Source of the DNA: Linanthus parryae
Lineage: Eukaryota > Streptophyta > Magnoliopsida > Ericales > Polemoniaceae
Reading direction: 5' to 3'
Length of the DNA: 64,000 nucleotides
Assembly: GCA_023055425.1 (NCBI GenBank)
Contig: JALGPY010000078.1
Span: 120,001-184,000 of the forward strand
Made by a program: the position numbers and the translations under genes. Positions 33,477 to 47,900 of the stretch are shown piece after piece. The notes below the pieces were generated by a model that did no database searches, was not told where the DNA came from, and saw only the letters and a program-made list of their open reading frames with translations. The first letter of the stretch is position 1, and each line of letters opens with the position of its first letter.

Positions 33477-36400
33477 AATCACATAGAGAAGAAAGTGTGC
33501 TTCTTCCCTTTCCAATAGAAGAGAAAACCTCTTTACAGTCGCTTTCCAGTGTCGCAAAAGTCCGTAGATAAATCGAGATTGGCGAGGTCGGCGCCATTAC
33601 CTTTGCTTCAACCGGAGTAGTCCACATCGCCGCCCCATGCTTTCGCTATTATATTATATTATAGGGTTGGGATGTAAGACGAGGCCCGTCCCAGAAAAGG
33701 GGCGGGGAAAGAAGAGGGGAATGCGGGCTTCTTTCAATTGTTTTTTCCTTTCCGCAGAGACCAGGAAAGGCAACATCTATCGCAAACCTTAAACTCGTGA
33801 TTGAACTAAATCTAAATAAAGGAGGCCATGAAGAAGGTTTTTCTCACTACACGAGTAAGAAGTTACTAGCCGCCTACTCTATATCTATAAAGAGAGACAG
33901 ATTTCGCCTGCCACTCTACCAAGCTAACCAGAGCAGATGAGCATGTCGCTTCCGAGTATAAGAAAGCTTTATCCGAATAAGGGGTGACCATATCTTTCCA
34001 TAAGAGTCTGGTCTCCACCTCAGGGAGTGCGGAATTCGCTAAAAGGTTTCGACTGTAACCCGGAAACTGATGCTTCGAGCTAGCTCGGGTCTTGCGGTAG
34101 CTTCCGACGAGACAGGAAATGATGCTAACGCAGCCTGTTACGATCGAGGAAGAGGGACAGACAACATCAACATCTAATGCTAAAATAACTCATTCATAAT
34201 AGCATAATAAGAGAAGATCTTCGCTTTCTAGTCCCGTAGCAGAGTCAATGGCATCAAAGATGCACAGGTGAAGTACCAGACCAATACCGGACAAGAGGAA
34301 AGAAGTAAAGCGGCTCCTCCACAAGGAGGATTCCAGACCCAAATGAAAGCAAGACAGGTATCAAAGAAAGAGTGAGCGCGTACGCTTCTTCTCTTTTAGG
34401 GAAGGAGATTCCTCGGACATAGGCTAAAGAAAGGAAGGCAAACCAATCCCATTAAAGCCATTGGAAAGAAGAGATGCTACGGATTTGGACTACTACTCAC
34501 AGAGGGAGGATTGCGAAATTCAAACAGGAAAGAGTGAAGGCCTCTGTTTTAAGAGAATCTGTCTTGGTTGCCCTTTTTTAGGGGGATTGGTAGTGTATTG
34601 AGGAAATTTTCTCTTCCTTCCAGTTATTTCAGACTGAAGAAAGGCTTTCATTGCCATTGCCCCAAGGAGTGCAATGAAAAGTGAACCAGGCGGGGCACTA
34701 AGCTAACCCGGCTTGCTTCCTCCAGGTCAGCTAATGTTAGCATGGCTTTGTACGTGAGGGCGGTCAGACTCAATCTTTTCAGTTTCTCAAAAGAAAAGGC
34801 ATTCTAATAGATTGAAGACTTCTTACAAAAAGCCAATCTGTCAACTCTGGTTCCCCTTACCTTAGCAGTAAAGAATGTCTACGCCTAGTTCGAACTCCCA
34901 CTAGCAGCAGCGGTCACTCACAGAAGACATAGGGGCAGCCCAAAGCTATTTGTAAAATAGATGACAGAACTCACAGAAAGACAATTAGCACTAGCAGAAC
35001 TACTTGTTCCGGGAAAAGAATCGCTGCCTACACGAAGCAGAGAGTAAGAGATGAACTAATAGATGGAGGAAGCCCCTATCAAGAAGGGCGGGGCAAGCAT
35101 ATAGCTTAACTCAAAGCAGCAGGAAGAATAATGGCATTCCTTCGACCACCAACAGGGCGAACTTCATTAAAAATAGAACAAGAAAGAGAAGCCCTATAAG
35201 CAAGCTCACCTTACTGCTTGCCATAACAGCACAACTAGCTTAGCTTCTAGCGAACTGACTCGAGTGAGACCTCTATTTCTTGTTGATTATGCAACCATCT
35301 CTTCTAGTAAGATATATTGATCGATCCTTCCTTACCAGTCTACGACCAAGACTGGGCGTAAAACGAGAATGAGAGGGGCGAAGTCCTTTTTTAACCAAGT
35401 AACATCCATCCATTGCATTCGTTACAATACAATAATACGTAGATGAAGACCTTATTCAACCTAGAGTCGAATCTTTCAAACCACACTCTCACTTAGTCCA
35501 GATTCATATCTTTCGGTAGTCAGTAGGAGGCCTATCCCATCTAGTGGATATTGTGCTAGGGCAGAGAGGACTTGTTCTTCTTCTTCTGTTTGGTATTTCT
35601 TCCTTTGGCGAAGGCTATTTATGGAATTGATTAGGAATGAAACCGTATCACTAAGAGTTGGAATTGAAGGAACCAATACCGATGTAGAAACCTAAACTTA
35701 TTATTAGCGACTGCTATTGAAGTGCTTTCACCCCCGTGTCCTTGGGAATAGGGCTTTTAAGTTTAATTAAGTACGGGCCGCATTCCTCTTCTTGAACTAC
35801 ATCGAAGGATGGGAAAGCCCGGTGTAGCCATATATTACACTTCTTCTAATGACCAATAACTTTCATTTGGATCTATATTTAGAAGTACCTTTCTAAGATA
35901 TTTTTTTTAACAAAACCTCTCCTTTTCGCCAACTGGTCTAATAGAAGTGAGTCCCTTTTGACTTTCTTTCTGCTCCTAGAATTTCTATATTTTCTTTGTT
36001 AGGGAAATGGCTATTAACTACTCTAGTAACAAAGCTCTCAGCAGAGCGGCACTTTAGGTGCAAAGGTACTAGTCAAAGTAAGGGAAAACGTTCTAGCTAG
36101 TAAGCAATAAGCAAAACATGTGCTAAATCTTGATTCCCGTTGCCTTGGAACGGAGAAGTCTCAGTTTGGACCTCCTATTTGTTTAGAGAATGAGAATGGT
36201 TCCATTTGACACGTTCTCAAGCTGGGTAAATGGGGTAAGGCTAAAGCCTTTGGTTTAGCTTGGTCGAGAAATTGGGTGCCTTCTTGGCTTAGCCGTGTTT
36301 ACTAGCAGCACCGAACCCTCGGAAGCTGTTCCAGCTCTAGTCTTCGACCCTCTTCGTCTTTCCCTTGTAATCCCATCCCTCTCTGTTGGCGCGGTTACCG

Positions 36401-38451
36401 GTCGTGAGTGAGACCAAATCTGTTTAGGCAATTAATAAGGTAATGTAACTATCCATGATCCTAGAAGATAGCCCTACCTTGCTAGCTTAGCTCGGGACTT
36501 TGGTTTGGCCATTGCTCCATACTTCACACCTCTCTGAACTGCGCGGAAGCAAGGGTCGGGCATAGGACTCGGACATCGCGTTAACAACAGGGCTGGGGTC
36601 AACCTTAGCAACAGCCTTCGCATTGGTTTACGTCTCCTTTCCCGGTCTCCTCGCTTCTTGGTCATCATATCCTCACCTTCTAACCTGATGGTGCTCCCGA
36701 ATCGGGAGTTTTTCGTTCCAAGTACCTTCGGCACAGGTTTTGGTAGTCATTCTTCACTATTTACTCCTCCTGGAGGACCTGGATGACCAGGATAACCTGG
36801 ATAGCTACAGGATTCCGCCTTTTCTTCTATTCCTAGTCGTGCGGAGGGGCTTACGAAAATGGTTCGAATTGTTACGGTAGTTGCTGTTGGGTTGGTTGTT
36901 ATGTCCGCGCTACGGTCCAAAGAGCGAGGCTTACGGACTATTACCCCATCACTCTTTCTTTTACCTACACTGATTTGTAACAGCCTTCACCCCTTCCAAG
37001 CTCATTTCGTAAACTAGAGGGGGGCGAAGTACCGGCTTTCGCTTGCTTTCGAGATAAGCAGTCTAAACCTTCCATTTCAGTTCGTCCTAGACCAGCTACT
37101 AAGTAGAGCAGCAAATTCGTAAACTTACACTATTCCCTCTCGGTAACCTCTTCTCGTTAAGCGCTAAGCCCCTCCCGTGGCCCGAGTCCTCCTTTGCTTT
37201 GGAGTGAGGTTCTGTACTTCCGGTCTGAGTCGCCTTCTTCCACCAGTTTCATCCATTTATCAATCGAAGTACAGATGCCAATTGATCGATTAATGGAACG
37301 GTAAAATAAGCGTTTTCCTTTCTTCTATATGTCATTTCGGCGGAATCAGTCACGTCAGATACCCTCTCTGCGGGAATTAGTATCAGGGACTAGCCCCGCT
37401 GGAGTAGTAGTTGCCTATGTCAGCTCCCCTCCCTAAAGGAGGAAGTCGGGGCGGCAGCTTCCGAAGCCCCTCTTCAGACGCATGTGAAAAGCATAGCGCT
37501 ATTCGATGGAAACTAAGCCCATGGTGATTTCAAGAAAGCGGTCAAAGAGAAGTCCGGGGGGAGCGCAAATCCCGAAGTAAGCGAAGAGCCTACCAAAACT
37601 AGCATAACAGTAGACGCTAATACACCCTTCTTCGACTTATATAGATAGAAGGAAGATACGTAACTAGGCGGCAGAAGACCCTTTGACTGCAAAAGATGAA
37701 AGAGGGGCAGAACTTATCTGGATCGGGCTCCCAGAATCGGCTAGATACCACATCAATAGAATCAAACGGGGAAGAAGAAAAGAGCACATTTCCAGAATAG
37801 AATTTACTTTTGAAGATGAACTTAGCTATCTGACTAAGCATAATTGAATCCGGAAGACTTATTCTTGGGATGCGGGGGAAATGTGATGAGAAATCGGGAG
37901 GGAAGAGGTCGGGAAGGCCTTTCCCAATAACAAGCCTAGAGACAAATGAATGAAGCATCGATGAGAAAGAGACTACTCGAAAAAAAGTTCATCGCTCAGT
38001 TGGTCATAGTTTTCCACGATCTAAAAAATGGCTTATAGAATAGTAGAATTGCAGTGCTTAGAAGAACTCGCACTTTATATGATGACGACCAGTCCACCGC
38101 ACACTTCTTATATTTATTTGTTTATATATAGATTTATATAGATAGTATAATATAACGAATTGAAAGCGCCTATGAATTAGAAAGAAAGAAAGCGTCCGTG
38201 AATTTCGTAGTTGCGACTCTTTCTTTTTTTGAATCGAGATTGGCTTGGTGTTCCGTGTACGTGAGTACAAGATCGAAAAGAAAGTTGTTTTTCAGCCCCA
38301 AACTCCCACGCGTTGGACCAAGCCCATTCGAAAAGCTTCCCTTCAAACGATTCCCTTCTCCTTTCAGTCGAGAGCGAAAGCCCTTCTCAAAGTACAAGTC
38401 TTTCTTTCTTTATTTTAGAGTCAGAAGCGGAACTACAAGAAAGCTTTCTTT
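33477..38451. other. Gene-free spacer at the start of unit copy 2
   Basis: Second copy of 4660-9634. No recognised gene; only its left neighbour differs, being the end of copy 1 rather than the single-copy flank. Confidence 0.7.
37617..37958 (-). CDS. Hypothetical ORF, 113 aa (copy 2)
   Basis: Identical second copy of the antisense frame at 8800-9141; no family recognised, and chance origin is likely. Confidence 0.12.
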   Translation of the reverse strand: MLHSFVSRLVIGKGLPDLFPPDFSSHFPRIPRISLPDSIMLSQIAKFIFKSKFYSGNVLFSSSPFDSIDVVSSRFWEPDPDKFCPSFIFCSQRVFCRLVTYLPSIYISRRRVY

Positions 38452-39024
38452 ATGGATAACCAATTTCTTTTTAAATATAGTTGGGAGACTTTACCCAAGA
38501 AATGGGTCAAAAAAATGGAAAGATCGGAACACGGGAATAGATTTGATACCAATATGGACTATCTATTTCAATTGTTGTGCTTTCTGAAATTGCATACCTA
38601 TACAAGGGTTCAAGTTTTGATCGATATTTGCGGAGTTGATTATCCCTCTCGAAAACGCAGATTTGAAGTGGTCTATAATTTACTGAGTACTCGGTATAAC
38701 TCACGCATTCGTGTACAAACCAGTGCAGACGAAGTAACACGAATATCTTCGGTAGTCAGTCTATTTCCATCAGCCGGCTGGTGGGAGCGAGAAGTTTGGG
38801 ATATGTTTGGTGTTTCTTTCATCAATCATCCGGATCTACGCCGTATATTAACAGATTATGGTTTCGAGGGTCATCCATTACGAAAAGACTTTCCTCTGAG
38901 TGGATATGTGGAAGTACGCTATGATGATCCAGAGAAACGTGTGGTTTCTGAACCCATTGAGATGACCCAAGAATTTCGCTATTTCGATTTTGCTAGTCCT
39001 TGGGAACAGCGTAGCGACGGATAA
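38452..39024 (+). CDS. nad9: NADH dehydrogenase subunit 9 (copy 2)
   Basis: A second, complete 190-codon nad9 with the same translated protein as 9635-10207, including the pre-edited residues at 31, 56, 110, 133 and 147. Upstream and downstream contexts are also duplicated, so both copies should be equally expressible. If the tandem array is an assembly product, this is the same physical gene. Confidence 0.97.
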   Translation: MDNQFLFKYSWETLPKKWVKKMERSEHGNRFDTNMDYLFQLLCFLKLHTYTRVQVLIDICGVDYPSRKRRFEVVYNLLSTRYNSRIRVQTSADEVTRISSVVSLFPSAGWWEREVWDMFGVSFINHPDLRRILTDYGFEGHPLRKDFPLSGYVEVRYDDPEKRVVSEPIEMTQEFRYFDFASPWEQRSDG

Positions 39025-39974
39025 TTCAGAATCAGAATAGGTCCAGTCCAGGGGACAAATCAATAGGAAATGCTATTTGCTTCGTAAGAATAAGAATGAA
39101 CTTCTATGAAATGAAAGAGTTTCACGGGAATTTTCTTGATCGCCGGGTATCCTTGATAAATTAAATAAATAGGAAGAAGTGTTATCGAACGATTTCCTGC
39201 AATTCTTCCAAGTATGGAATGAATAAAGAATCAAGCTACAAGTCTCGTCGAAAGGCACTGGTTTTTTTCTTTCTTTCGGTTTCTTTGATAGCAGAAAAGC
39301 CTTACTCTATAGGGGCGCTAGCGCTTGACTAATAAAATAGAAAGGGGACCTGAAAAACTGAAAAAACTTAATAGGCTACTACTCTAGGTTCGCTTCGCTT
39401 CTTCAAGCTCCGCCCCTTATTGAAAACTAAAGCGCTAATGCGCCTTATATTATTAGTAAAGCAACCTTTCGCGCTAGGCGCTCACGTTTTTTTTGTCTGG
39501 TGCTGGCGGCAGGGCTTCTTGCTTAACCGGCGGAATTGGGATCCCTGTCGCATGCAAATATTTCTATCAGGGCTTATTATTTAGAACCCTTTTTGCTCAT
39601 AAGAAAGTAAGTGTTGGTAGGAGGATGATGATAAGTATATAAATAAATAAAGACCACAAAGAATAAATGGAAATGGCAAGATAATTTTTATATCGATGGA
39701 GGAAATAACGAATTTGAAAACAGGGTAGGGATTCTCTACAACTAGGGGAAGTAGATGTCTGTAGACCAATTGAAATGAAAGAGATATAGCGCGGCGCCTT
39801 TGTTTTGAAAATTGGCCTGTCATCCCTACCTATTCTTCTCCTCTGGGCAGTAATGAGGGATCCATTGAGATCGATTCAAATTGGACATACATAATCATCT
39901 TTCATTTTTTAATACTATATGCGTGTGGGGAAAATAATCCTTTTTTTTACAGTCGTATCTACTGTGATAAGAAA
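39025..39974. other. Spacer between nad9 and trnW (copy 2)
   Basis: Second copy of 10208-11157; no recognised feature beyond pyrimidine runs, AT-rich tracts and GCGC palindromes. Confidence 0.65.
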
Positions 39975-40047
39975 GCGCTCTTAGTTCAGTTGGTAGAACG
40001 TGGGTCTCCAAAACCCGATGTCGTAGGTTCGAGCCCTACAGAGCGTG
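39975..40047 (+). tRNA. trnW-CCA: tRNA-Trp (CCA), plastid-derived type (copy 2)
   Basis: Second copy of the 73-nt tRNA at 11158-11230, with the same acceptor pairing, CCA anticodon and shortened D-loop. Confidence 0.95.
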
Positions 40048-40580
40048 TTCTTTTTTCTCCCTCAGGAAAGAGTAGTAATCATTCAATTACAGGCAATAGA
40101 ATAGAGAGTAGGAGGGCATTTATTTCTGCTAGCATTTGTTGTAAATAGGATTGCCATCTTCTGACTTGAATCTACTTTGCTCAATTGGACCGGGTCTACG
40201 CACATTACTCTAGGAAGATGCCTATCCTAGGTTACTCCAGCTCTCTCAAGGTCCAGGCCCAAGGGATTCTTTTTCTCTTTCTAGATGGCTACATTCACTT
40301 ACAACAAAAAGGACCAGTTATTGGAATTTGAAGAGGGAGGGCTTGCCCCGAGGGCAGGTCTAAGGGTTGGTCGAGTCTTTTACCCTCTCCCGGATGAGTC
40401 GAGCAAGCTACTTTCCAAGAAGCCATTCCCTAGGGGGAAAGCTTGCTGTAGCCCTCTTTTTGTAGATTAGGCTTGGTAAGCGTAAGCTATTTCCATTTAA
40501 GTAGGCTCGCTGCTTCGCTCAGCAGAAGAGCCTTACTTTCCATTAGATTAGTAAAGCGCCCGGGGCCTTGGCCCGGGAAG
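40048..40580. other. Spacer between trnW and trnY (copy 2)
   Basis: Second copy of 11231-11763, including the GC-rich hairpin (40559-40577) ending 3 nt before trnY. Confidence 0.6.
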
Positions 40581-40663
40581 GGGAGAGTGGCCGAGTGGTC
40601 AAAAGCGACAGACTGTAAATCTGTTGAAGTTTTTCTACGTAGGTTCGAATCCTGCCTCTCCCA
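40581..40663 (+). tRNA. trnY-GUA: tRNA-Tyr (GUA) (copy 2)
   Basis: Second copy of the 83-nt class II tRNA at 11764-11846, with the same GTA anticodon and acceptor stem. Confidence 0.96.
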
Positions 40664-40971
40664 CTTGTTTGTTGTAGACTTCAGAGAAAGGAGGCATTCG
40701 TCAGCGTAGGAAGGCCAACCACTACATAAGCTAAAAACGACTACAAGCCAAGCCGGAAGCGACTCGCTTCTATTCTCGTTGGGATTGGATATAGGTGGGG
40801 AATCTATAGATCGTAGTAGTTCGCCAACCTCTCCTCTAACTAACATACATACGATAGGTGAAGGAAAGACCCCCATTTCATGGCGCCTGGGGAACGCAAG
40901 TTTGATCGAGGATTGGAGAGGAGAGGTGGAATGGAAGAAAAGGCTTGGGATGGATTTAGGAGTCTTTGTGC

Positions 40972-41050
40972 GAGCCGTATGCGGTGAGAGTCGCACGTAC
41001 GGTAACGAGGGGGGTTCGCGTCTATACGTGTAGTGGCCTACCCACCCTAT
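40972..41050 (+). other. Domains V-VI of trans-spliced intron nad2i542 (copy 2)
   Basis: Second copy of 12155-12233, ending with the AT 3' splice end directly before nad2 exon 3. Exon 2 is likewise absent upstream. Confidence 0.8.
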
Positions 41051-41972
41051 TTGTTCCATGATCTATGGGTCTACTGGAGCTACCCACTTCGATCAATTAG
41101 CCAAGATTTTGACTGGATACGAAATCACTGGTGCTCGATCTAGTGGTATTTTTATGGGGATTCTATTTATCGCTGTAGGATTCCTATTCAAGATCACTGC
41201 AGTTCCTTTTCATATGTGGGCACCTGATATCTATGAGGGTTCACCCACCCCGGTTACAGCATTCCTTTCTATTGCGCCTAAAATTTCTATTTTTGCTAAT
41301 ATTTTACGTGTTTTTATTTATGGTTCCTATGGAGCTACATTGCAACAAATCTTCTTTTTTTGCAGCATTGCTTCTATGATCTTAGGAGCACTGGCCGCCA
41401 TGGCCCAAACGAAAGTCAAAAGACTTCTAGCTTATAGTTCCATTGGACATGTAGGTTATATTTGTATTGGTTTCTCATGTGGAACCATAGAAGGAATTCA
41501 ATCACTACTAATTGGTATCTTTATTTATGCATTAATGACGATAGATGCATTCGCCATAGTTTTAGCATTACGGCAAACCCGTGTCAAATATATAGCGGAT
41601 TTGGGCGCTCTAGCCAAAACGAATCCTATTTTGGCTATTACCTTCTCCATTACTATGTTCTCATACGCAGGAATACCACCGTTAGCCGGCTTTTGTAGCA
41701 AATTCTATTTGTTCTTCGCCGCTTTGGGTTGTGGGGCTTACTTCCTAGCCTCAGTGGGAGTAGTGACTAGCGTTATAGGTTGTTTTTATTATATACGCTT
41801 AGTGAAAAGAATGTTTTTTGATACACCTAGGACATGGATTCTATATGAACCAATGGATCGTGACAAGTCGTTACTACTAGCAATTACTTCCTCTTTCATT
41901 ACTTTATTCTTTCTATATCCCTCTCCTTTGTTCTCAGTTACTCATCAAATGGCACTCAGTTCATATCTTTAA
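41051..41972 (+). CDS. nad2: NADH dehydrogenase subunit 2, fused exons 3-5 (copy 2, partial)
   Basis: Second copy of 12234-13155 with the same 922-bp continuous frame. It is intronless at both usual cis-intron positions, with the edited residues written in the DNA. Like copy 1 it depends on exons 1-2 supplied in trans, so two acceptors would compete for one donor transcript if both are real. Confidence 0.95.
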
Positions 41973-44900
41973 GTTCGATCATTGACAAGGTTCAAAGAAA
42001 GGGAGTGGTTCCAGGGGGCGAAGTACCGATTATGTAGCACAGTTTACGTAATCTTCTCTTATATATGTATGGTACTATTGCATAATCTTCGATTCTATAG
42101 CCGACAAAAGCGGTACGGAGTGCTAAAGCCCTCACCTTTTCTCTCTCGAGAGGAAAACCGGTTCACTCCCCTACCCGAGGGAATAGAACCTACAGGCGGC
42201 GTGGGTTAGCTTCGAACAACTAGCCCTTACCTTCCTTAACAACAAAAAGAAGGAACAACTAAAACAAAAACAACATATTCTTTCGGTGTAAAGCCCCTGG
42301 AAGGGATATCCAGTTTACATATCATAGCGATGGAAAGTGGCCCCTTTAGCGGAAGTTAAGTGTATCGGAGTTTTCTTACACGAGGGCCCGTATTTGTTCA
42401 GCAACATCCAATGGTACCAAACAAAAGCCTAGGAGCAGAAGACCCTTTTTTTCTCCGTCTGGCTTAGTATTGATTCTCTCGTTGGGCATCACCAGCTTGG
42501 GTAGTCGAAGCTTCAATTTCAACCGAGGAATTGCCTTATGAATAATAGGAAGGGTATGTAGCAAGTGCAACCAAAAGGGGAAAGGGAGAAGACTAGGGCA
42601 GCAGCAACTTTCTCTGGGTTCGAAGAAGCAGCATCAGGCATCGGTTTAAGACTAGACTTTGACTTCCGCCCTAGGTAAACAAAAGCGAAGAAAGTAGGAA
42701 GGGTTACCGGGCTAAGGTATTGAATTGGAAACGGAGATGATGTGGTAACAATGCCACTTTCCACCGCTTTCAAAGGTAACGAGCTATAAGATGAAGAGAT
42801 AGGTCATGAGCTAGATGAATATATAAGCTCGGTAGAACTCAAATAATACGTGTTAGAAGAGAAAGAACAATTGAAGAAGCGGAATAGTAGGTGCGTAAGT
42901 GAGCGAATGTGTGTAAGCCCACTCCGTCAATGGTAAGCAGCGACAAGGTGTGGGCTAAAGGGCTGCTCCCGGCGCGCTAGTATGGATCTCCCGAGAGGCC
43001 CGCACTTACGGGTAGCATCAGTGGCATCAGCAAGCAGCTGACAGCCGTAAATTATGTTATTGGTGCCTTACCTTAGGCCCAAAGAGCTCTACTCTTTCAC
43101 CATGTGGTACTCGAAGTAGGGGCCTAATCACCACTCGATGCACGAGCAGAAGTACCATCGGCTGCTGCACGAACACCAACTCCAGCATCATCGACATCTA
43201 CTAACAGCCCACTGTTACAGACAGTGACGAAGTGCCAAAAATAGCGGACAGGTTCCTCATGTTCCCCGGTTACTTGTCCTGATGAAGCCCGGCTCGAAAT
43301 TCAAAGTGGAACTGAGCTAGAACATGCAGAAGAGCCCCTTCACTCCAGATACCTGTTTTCTCTAACCTGACTTGCTCGAAGCTGGATCTAATCTCTGGTG
43401 CAACTCCCTCATAATAAAGAGAGCTTTTAGAGCCGGCTATTACCCCGGATTCTTGTTCACCAGCTGCGGAATCTGTATCAACTCAATCCACCCTGAAAGG
43501 ACGTACTAGTGATCCATCCGGCGGAACGAACCTCTACTGGGTAGCTGGCTCCCATACCATACCTTACCATAACAAAACCACTGATGTAAGCCAAGTCATC
43601 CTATCGAAGTTAGGTCCATCGCTATCATAAGTTCCGCAATGCCATACATAGATGGGGAGCACTAACAAAGCAAAGCCGGAAGATACTGACTTAGCAAATG
43701 GATTATCAAATATAAAACCTCGAAAACCCACCCCTGGCTAAATCTTCCGAGAGAAGATATTCTTTTTCAAACCAGTCAACGCGAAGTATAGTAAGGACGG
43801 TATTCCTATCGTTTCGGCTTGCAACTATAGGAGCGGATTTCTTTTCTTCTTTTTGGGCAGGAGCCTCAATGAGCGGTTGCGTAAGGAAGAATCTCTAGTT
43901 TGCTTATTAACTAACCTCCCGGTGTAAACCGAGGTAATGAAGCATCTAATACTTTAGCCCTAGGAAGAGGGCACTGGTGCCAAAAGAAGCCGCTACTTCG
44001 ACCTACTAAAACCTGTACCTGATCTTTCCAAATTCCTATGAACATCTTTTTTCTCAGTGCTAAGTATCCCTCCTATTGATAGAAGTAGCGAGCGGGCGAT
44101 AGGCGATTGCTTCCTACTTGCATGCTGGCACAGAGTCAACTGGCGTATGATTGATTATGAGGATTCGGTGTTAAAGAGAGAACTTCTAGGAGCCAACCCT
44201 ATGGTATGGACGGAGTATAGCCCCAACATTCCTTTTTGGTACCGACATCGGATGGGTCATACAACCCCCCTGCACCTGAATGCACACTGCGCACCGCTTG
44301 AAATAAAGCGCGGTGAGGCCGGATTCCAGGTCATCCTAAAGACCGTTCAAATGAACGAAGGAACAGCGTTTTCCTTGTTGAGATTGTCAGGCACCACTAA
44401 AACAACCCTCAAGAGGATTTATTTTAGGGTGGGAAGGTCTTCCAAAACCTCCTGCCAAGAGTTTACTTGGGTACCAAGACATCAAAGAGAGTTTTCTAGT
44501 AAAATTTGAATTAAACTCCTCTGTTTGTCGAGGCCCCACTTGTACTGCTCCCTCGCCCTGTTGCCGTAGATCATTTTACAGTATGGGGCGGCACTAGACA
44601 CTTCTCATCTAGGACGCGTTCAGTGTTCGAACAAACGAGACTTCACTTACTAACGCACGGGGATACCAAGGGATATCACGGGTTCCAACACCCAGTCCCA
44701 GGTTGCCCAGCTAGGTGCGCCTATCGTCGGTGGAGAAAGAAACCCTTTTCTAATCACCGAACCAAATAAATATTAGTTTAAGTAGAGCAGGGCTTTAGCA
44801 CTCCGGAGGGGCATTTATGCCAATCTTATTTATTGCTTGCATAATAGGGCGAGATGAGAACTTCCTGCTATCAAGGAGACAAAAGGTGGAGATCGCTTAC

Positions 44901-47900
44901 TAAGAAATGTGGGAAGACTTTGGATTGGGATGGAATCTCCCCTTCTTTTTCCCCCTCTTCTTGTTCAGGACCTGTAGAAATTTCTGAATCGGCACCAGGT
45001 GTAACAAGTATAACTAGCGGGAGTAGTATAGATAGTACAGTAGTAAGTCTTGCACTAGAGTGACTTGCAGATGGGATAGGATATGGGATAAGGATCAGGT
45101 CTTCGTGCTTTAAGGGCAATTCGCCACAGATCAAAGTTGGGAAATGAGGAGCTATTTACTAGGGACGGTTTGACTTCTGCTTAGGCTTGGTCCTGGGACA
45201 GCCATTGCGTGTTAACAAGACTTCGGCGTTGGGTCGGCCTTAGCAACAGGGCTTGGGCAACGGGGGGACTTAGGCGTAGGCTTTGGAATAGCAAACATCG
45301 AGCACCCTCTTCACCGTTCTCTATAGGACTCGAGCCCTACTAAGCCTAGCATGCTTAGGCTTCGGTATTATCTACATTTCACATAACCCTGCCATAGCCG
45401 CCCTTGAACTGGGACTACCCTCTGGCCTTTGCGGCCGTCTCGCTTGGGCATTGATCGGTCGTTATCACGAGTATGAGCTACCTTTCGCCTTAGCGCACCA
45501 TCCCAACTCAAATGGTAAAGGGAAAGGCAAGCAGACGGAGGCCTCTTCCCAAGCGGTAACCAAAAGAACAAAGGAAAGAAAAGAAGAGTATGATTTGGAA
45601 TCCGGATGATTGATGAATAAAGGGAAGAAACCACCTTGATAACAAGTAAAAGAAGCATCCCGGGAATAGGTCTTACCCGGGGGGCTAGCTAAGCTTTCGG
45701 CATTTGTTGATTCTATTCCATTGGTGCCCTGCGGCTTCACAGGAGGTCTTACCGTTTCTTTCTCTCTCTTAGAGATTCGCTTTCCTATAACAGAAGCAAT
45801 TCATAAAGCTTTCCGGATTAGAACCACTTCTTCGTCCAGATAAGGAAGGTCAAAGCGAAAGACAAAGACATGAAAAGATGAGGAAGCTGCCTAAAGATAG
45901 GCGGAAGTTTAAACCGAAGCTGAAGTTGAGTCAGAAACGGAAATTGGAGTTGGAGATGTTGTTGTGCCAATAGAACCTAATATGTCAATAGAAGAAGAAG
46001 TGGATCACTCGATCAAAGCATTAGGAGGCAGGCTAATCAACATGGATTAGCAAGCACATTTGCGACTGACACGTGTTAAGCATATTGTTAGCCCACTTTT
46101 CGATCGCAGGATCGCCGTTCTTTTTTGATGCTAAATTGTTGTCAAAAAAGAGTCCATTTTCTGCTGCTGCCCAGGTACTTCCTATGGGCAAGGTCTAGCC
46201 CAGGGTCATACACGTCTTAAAACAAGGATTGGGACTTTATCCTACTCGAACTAAAGCAAGGTTAGTTGATAGGGCACAGGAGGGGGACTTCTCTTAGGCC
46301 TTAGCGCATCCACTCCATCGGTTGGGACCAGCCCTATAGAATCAAAGAAGGTCTGCGAACCTAAACAACACCACTCTTTATGAGTTTACATAAGCTACAT
46401 CGATAGAGAGGATGAGTCTAGTATTCGTACTATAGGATTCTTAACTAGCGGTAGAAGGCCTAAGCCTATTTCCGTACTTAAATAACATACCACTTCCCAT
46501 CCTCATAAGCCACAGACAAAGTAGTAGACATATGCACAGGAACGAGAATTGAACGAAGCCTACCTGGAGTCATAAGAAGAGTCATAAGTAACAAGGCCCG
46601 GCCTAATAGAAGAAGCATCGTTTATTGAGCTGTAAATAAAGCTAAAAACAGCTTTCTTCTCCTTATCAGGTATTCGAGCTCGCTCTTCCGGCGTAGGAAC
46701 CTTAGCTCTAGCTAGCTCCATAACAGATTCATCCCCTATTCAGCGGTGTTGACAAGACATCGTCTAGCTTATCTATTAAGTGAAGTCTTTAGCTTATGTC
46801 TGAAAAGCGCCTATCCTCAAAATAAAGTGACCCTCTCACAGGCATTCGATTGGAAACTTCTCTTTTCTTTTTATACACATACTTACCTTACCCCAATGCC
46901 TTACCTTAATTAGCATACTATCGAATAGCTCCTTCTCGTTGTACCAGGATGGCTGGCGGATCCATCGAATAGTTCCAAATCAATCCTACCTAAGTAATTG
47001 TTCATTAGATTTAGATTCCAGCTTGTCTTGTTATAACACCCAGTCCCAGGTTGCACTTCCTTTTGTGCTAGAGGTGTAAGCCACATAAACGGAATCCCGG
47101 TAGGGGAATACTAAAACGGCTATAGTTCCTATATACACTTGCGAGATTACCACAATTGGAATGGGTAGGGCGAAGCAAGGAAAAAAAAGAAGGGTAGTTG
47201 TGAAGCGGATCATGGAGAAGCTCCTCCATGTCTACTAATAGTGAGATAGGGAAAGCTTCGGCCAACCAACCGGTGGAGCAATTACAAGGAAAGGCACCGC
47301 CACAAGAAGTGGAAAGCTTTTATCTGATTAAGAGTACATAACTGCCCTTGCGAGGGACACGGACACTGAATAAGAAGAAGAGTAGTAAGCCTACTTATCC
47401 CATAGTTGGAAAGGGGGATCCGACAGAAGTACGAAGATTACGCTTGTTAAGAGAACTGGAGAAGAAGAAAGTCCTTTATTTTGGTACCTTTGGCTTAGGC
47501 CTAGGCCTTAGGGGTGGTACTGGCATGTGACTTTGGTTATTCCTAGCTGTTGTAGGGTAGAAACCTAGGTAGGTAGTCATCTTGTTCTTCTATTTAGGTA
47601 TTAATTCAAGTAATCTCGGAATAAGGTAAAGGTAAGAAGAGCTAACCGGCCCACTTTCGCTATCCTTAATAGGAAAAGGACCGCTTTCCCTGAGGAAGAG
47701 GGGATTTGGTATAGCTAGCATCTTGTGAAAAGCGGCTTTGTTTGAGTTTGCTCAAGCCCGATCTTCAGATTCCTACCTTGATTGCGTTGCTTTCTATCTA
47801 TATCTGGTAACTTGCCTAACAAGGGGACCCCTTTGCTTAACTTGTTGCCCCTACTGTCTTAGTAGTCCCTAACCTGGAAGCTGATCTCCCTGGGAGCCAA

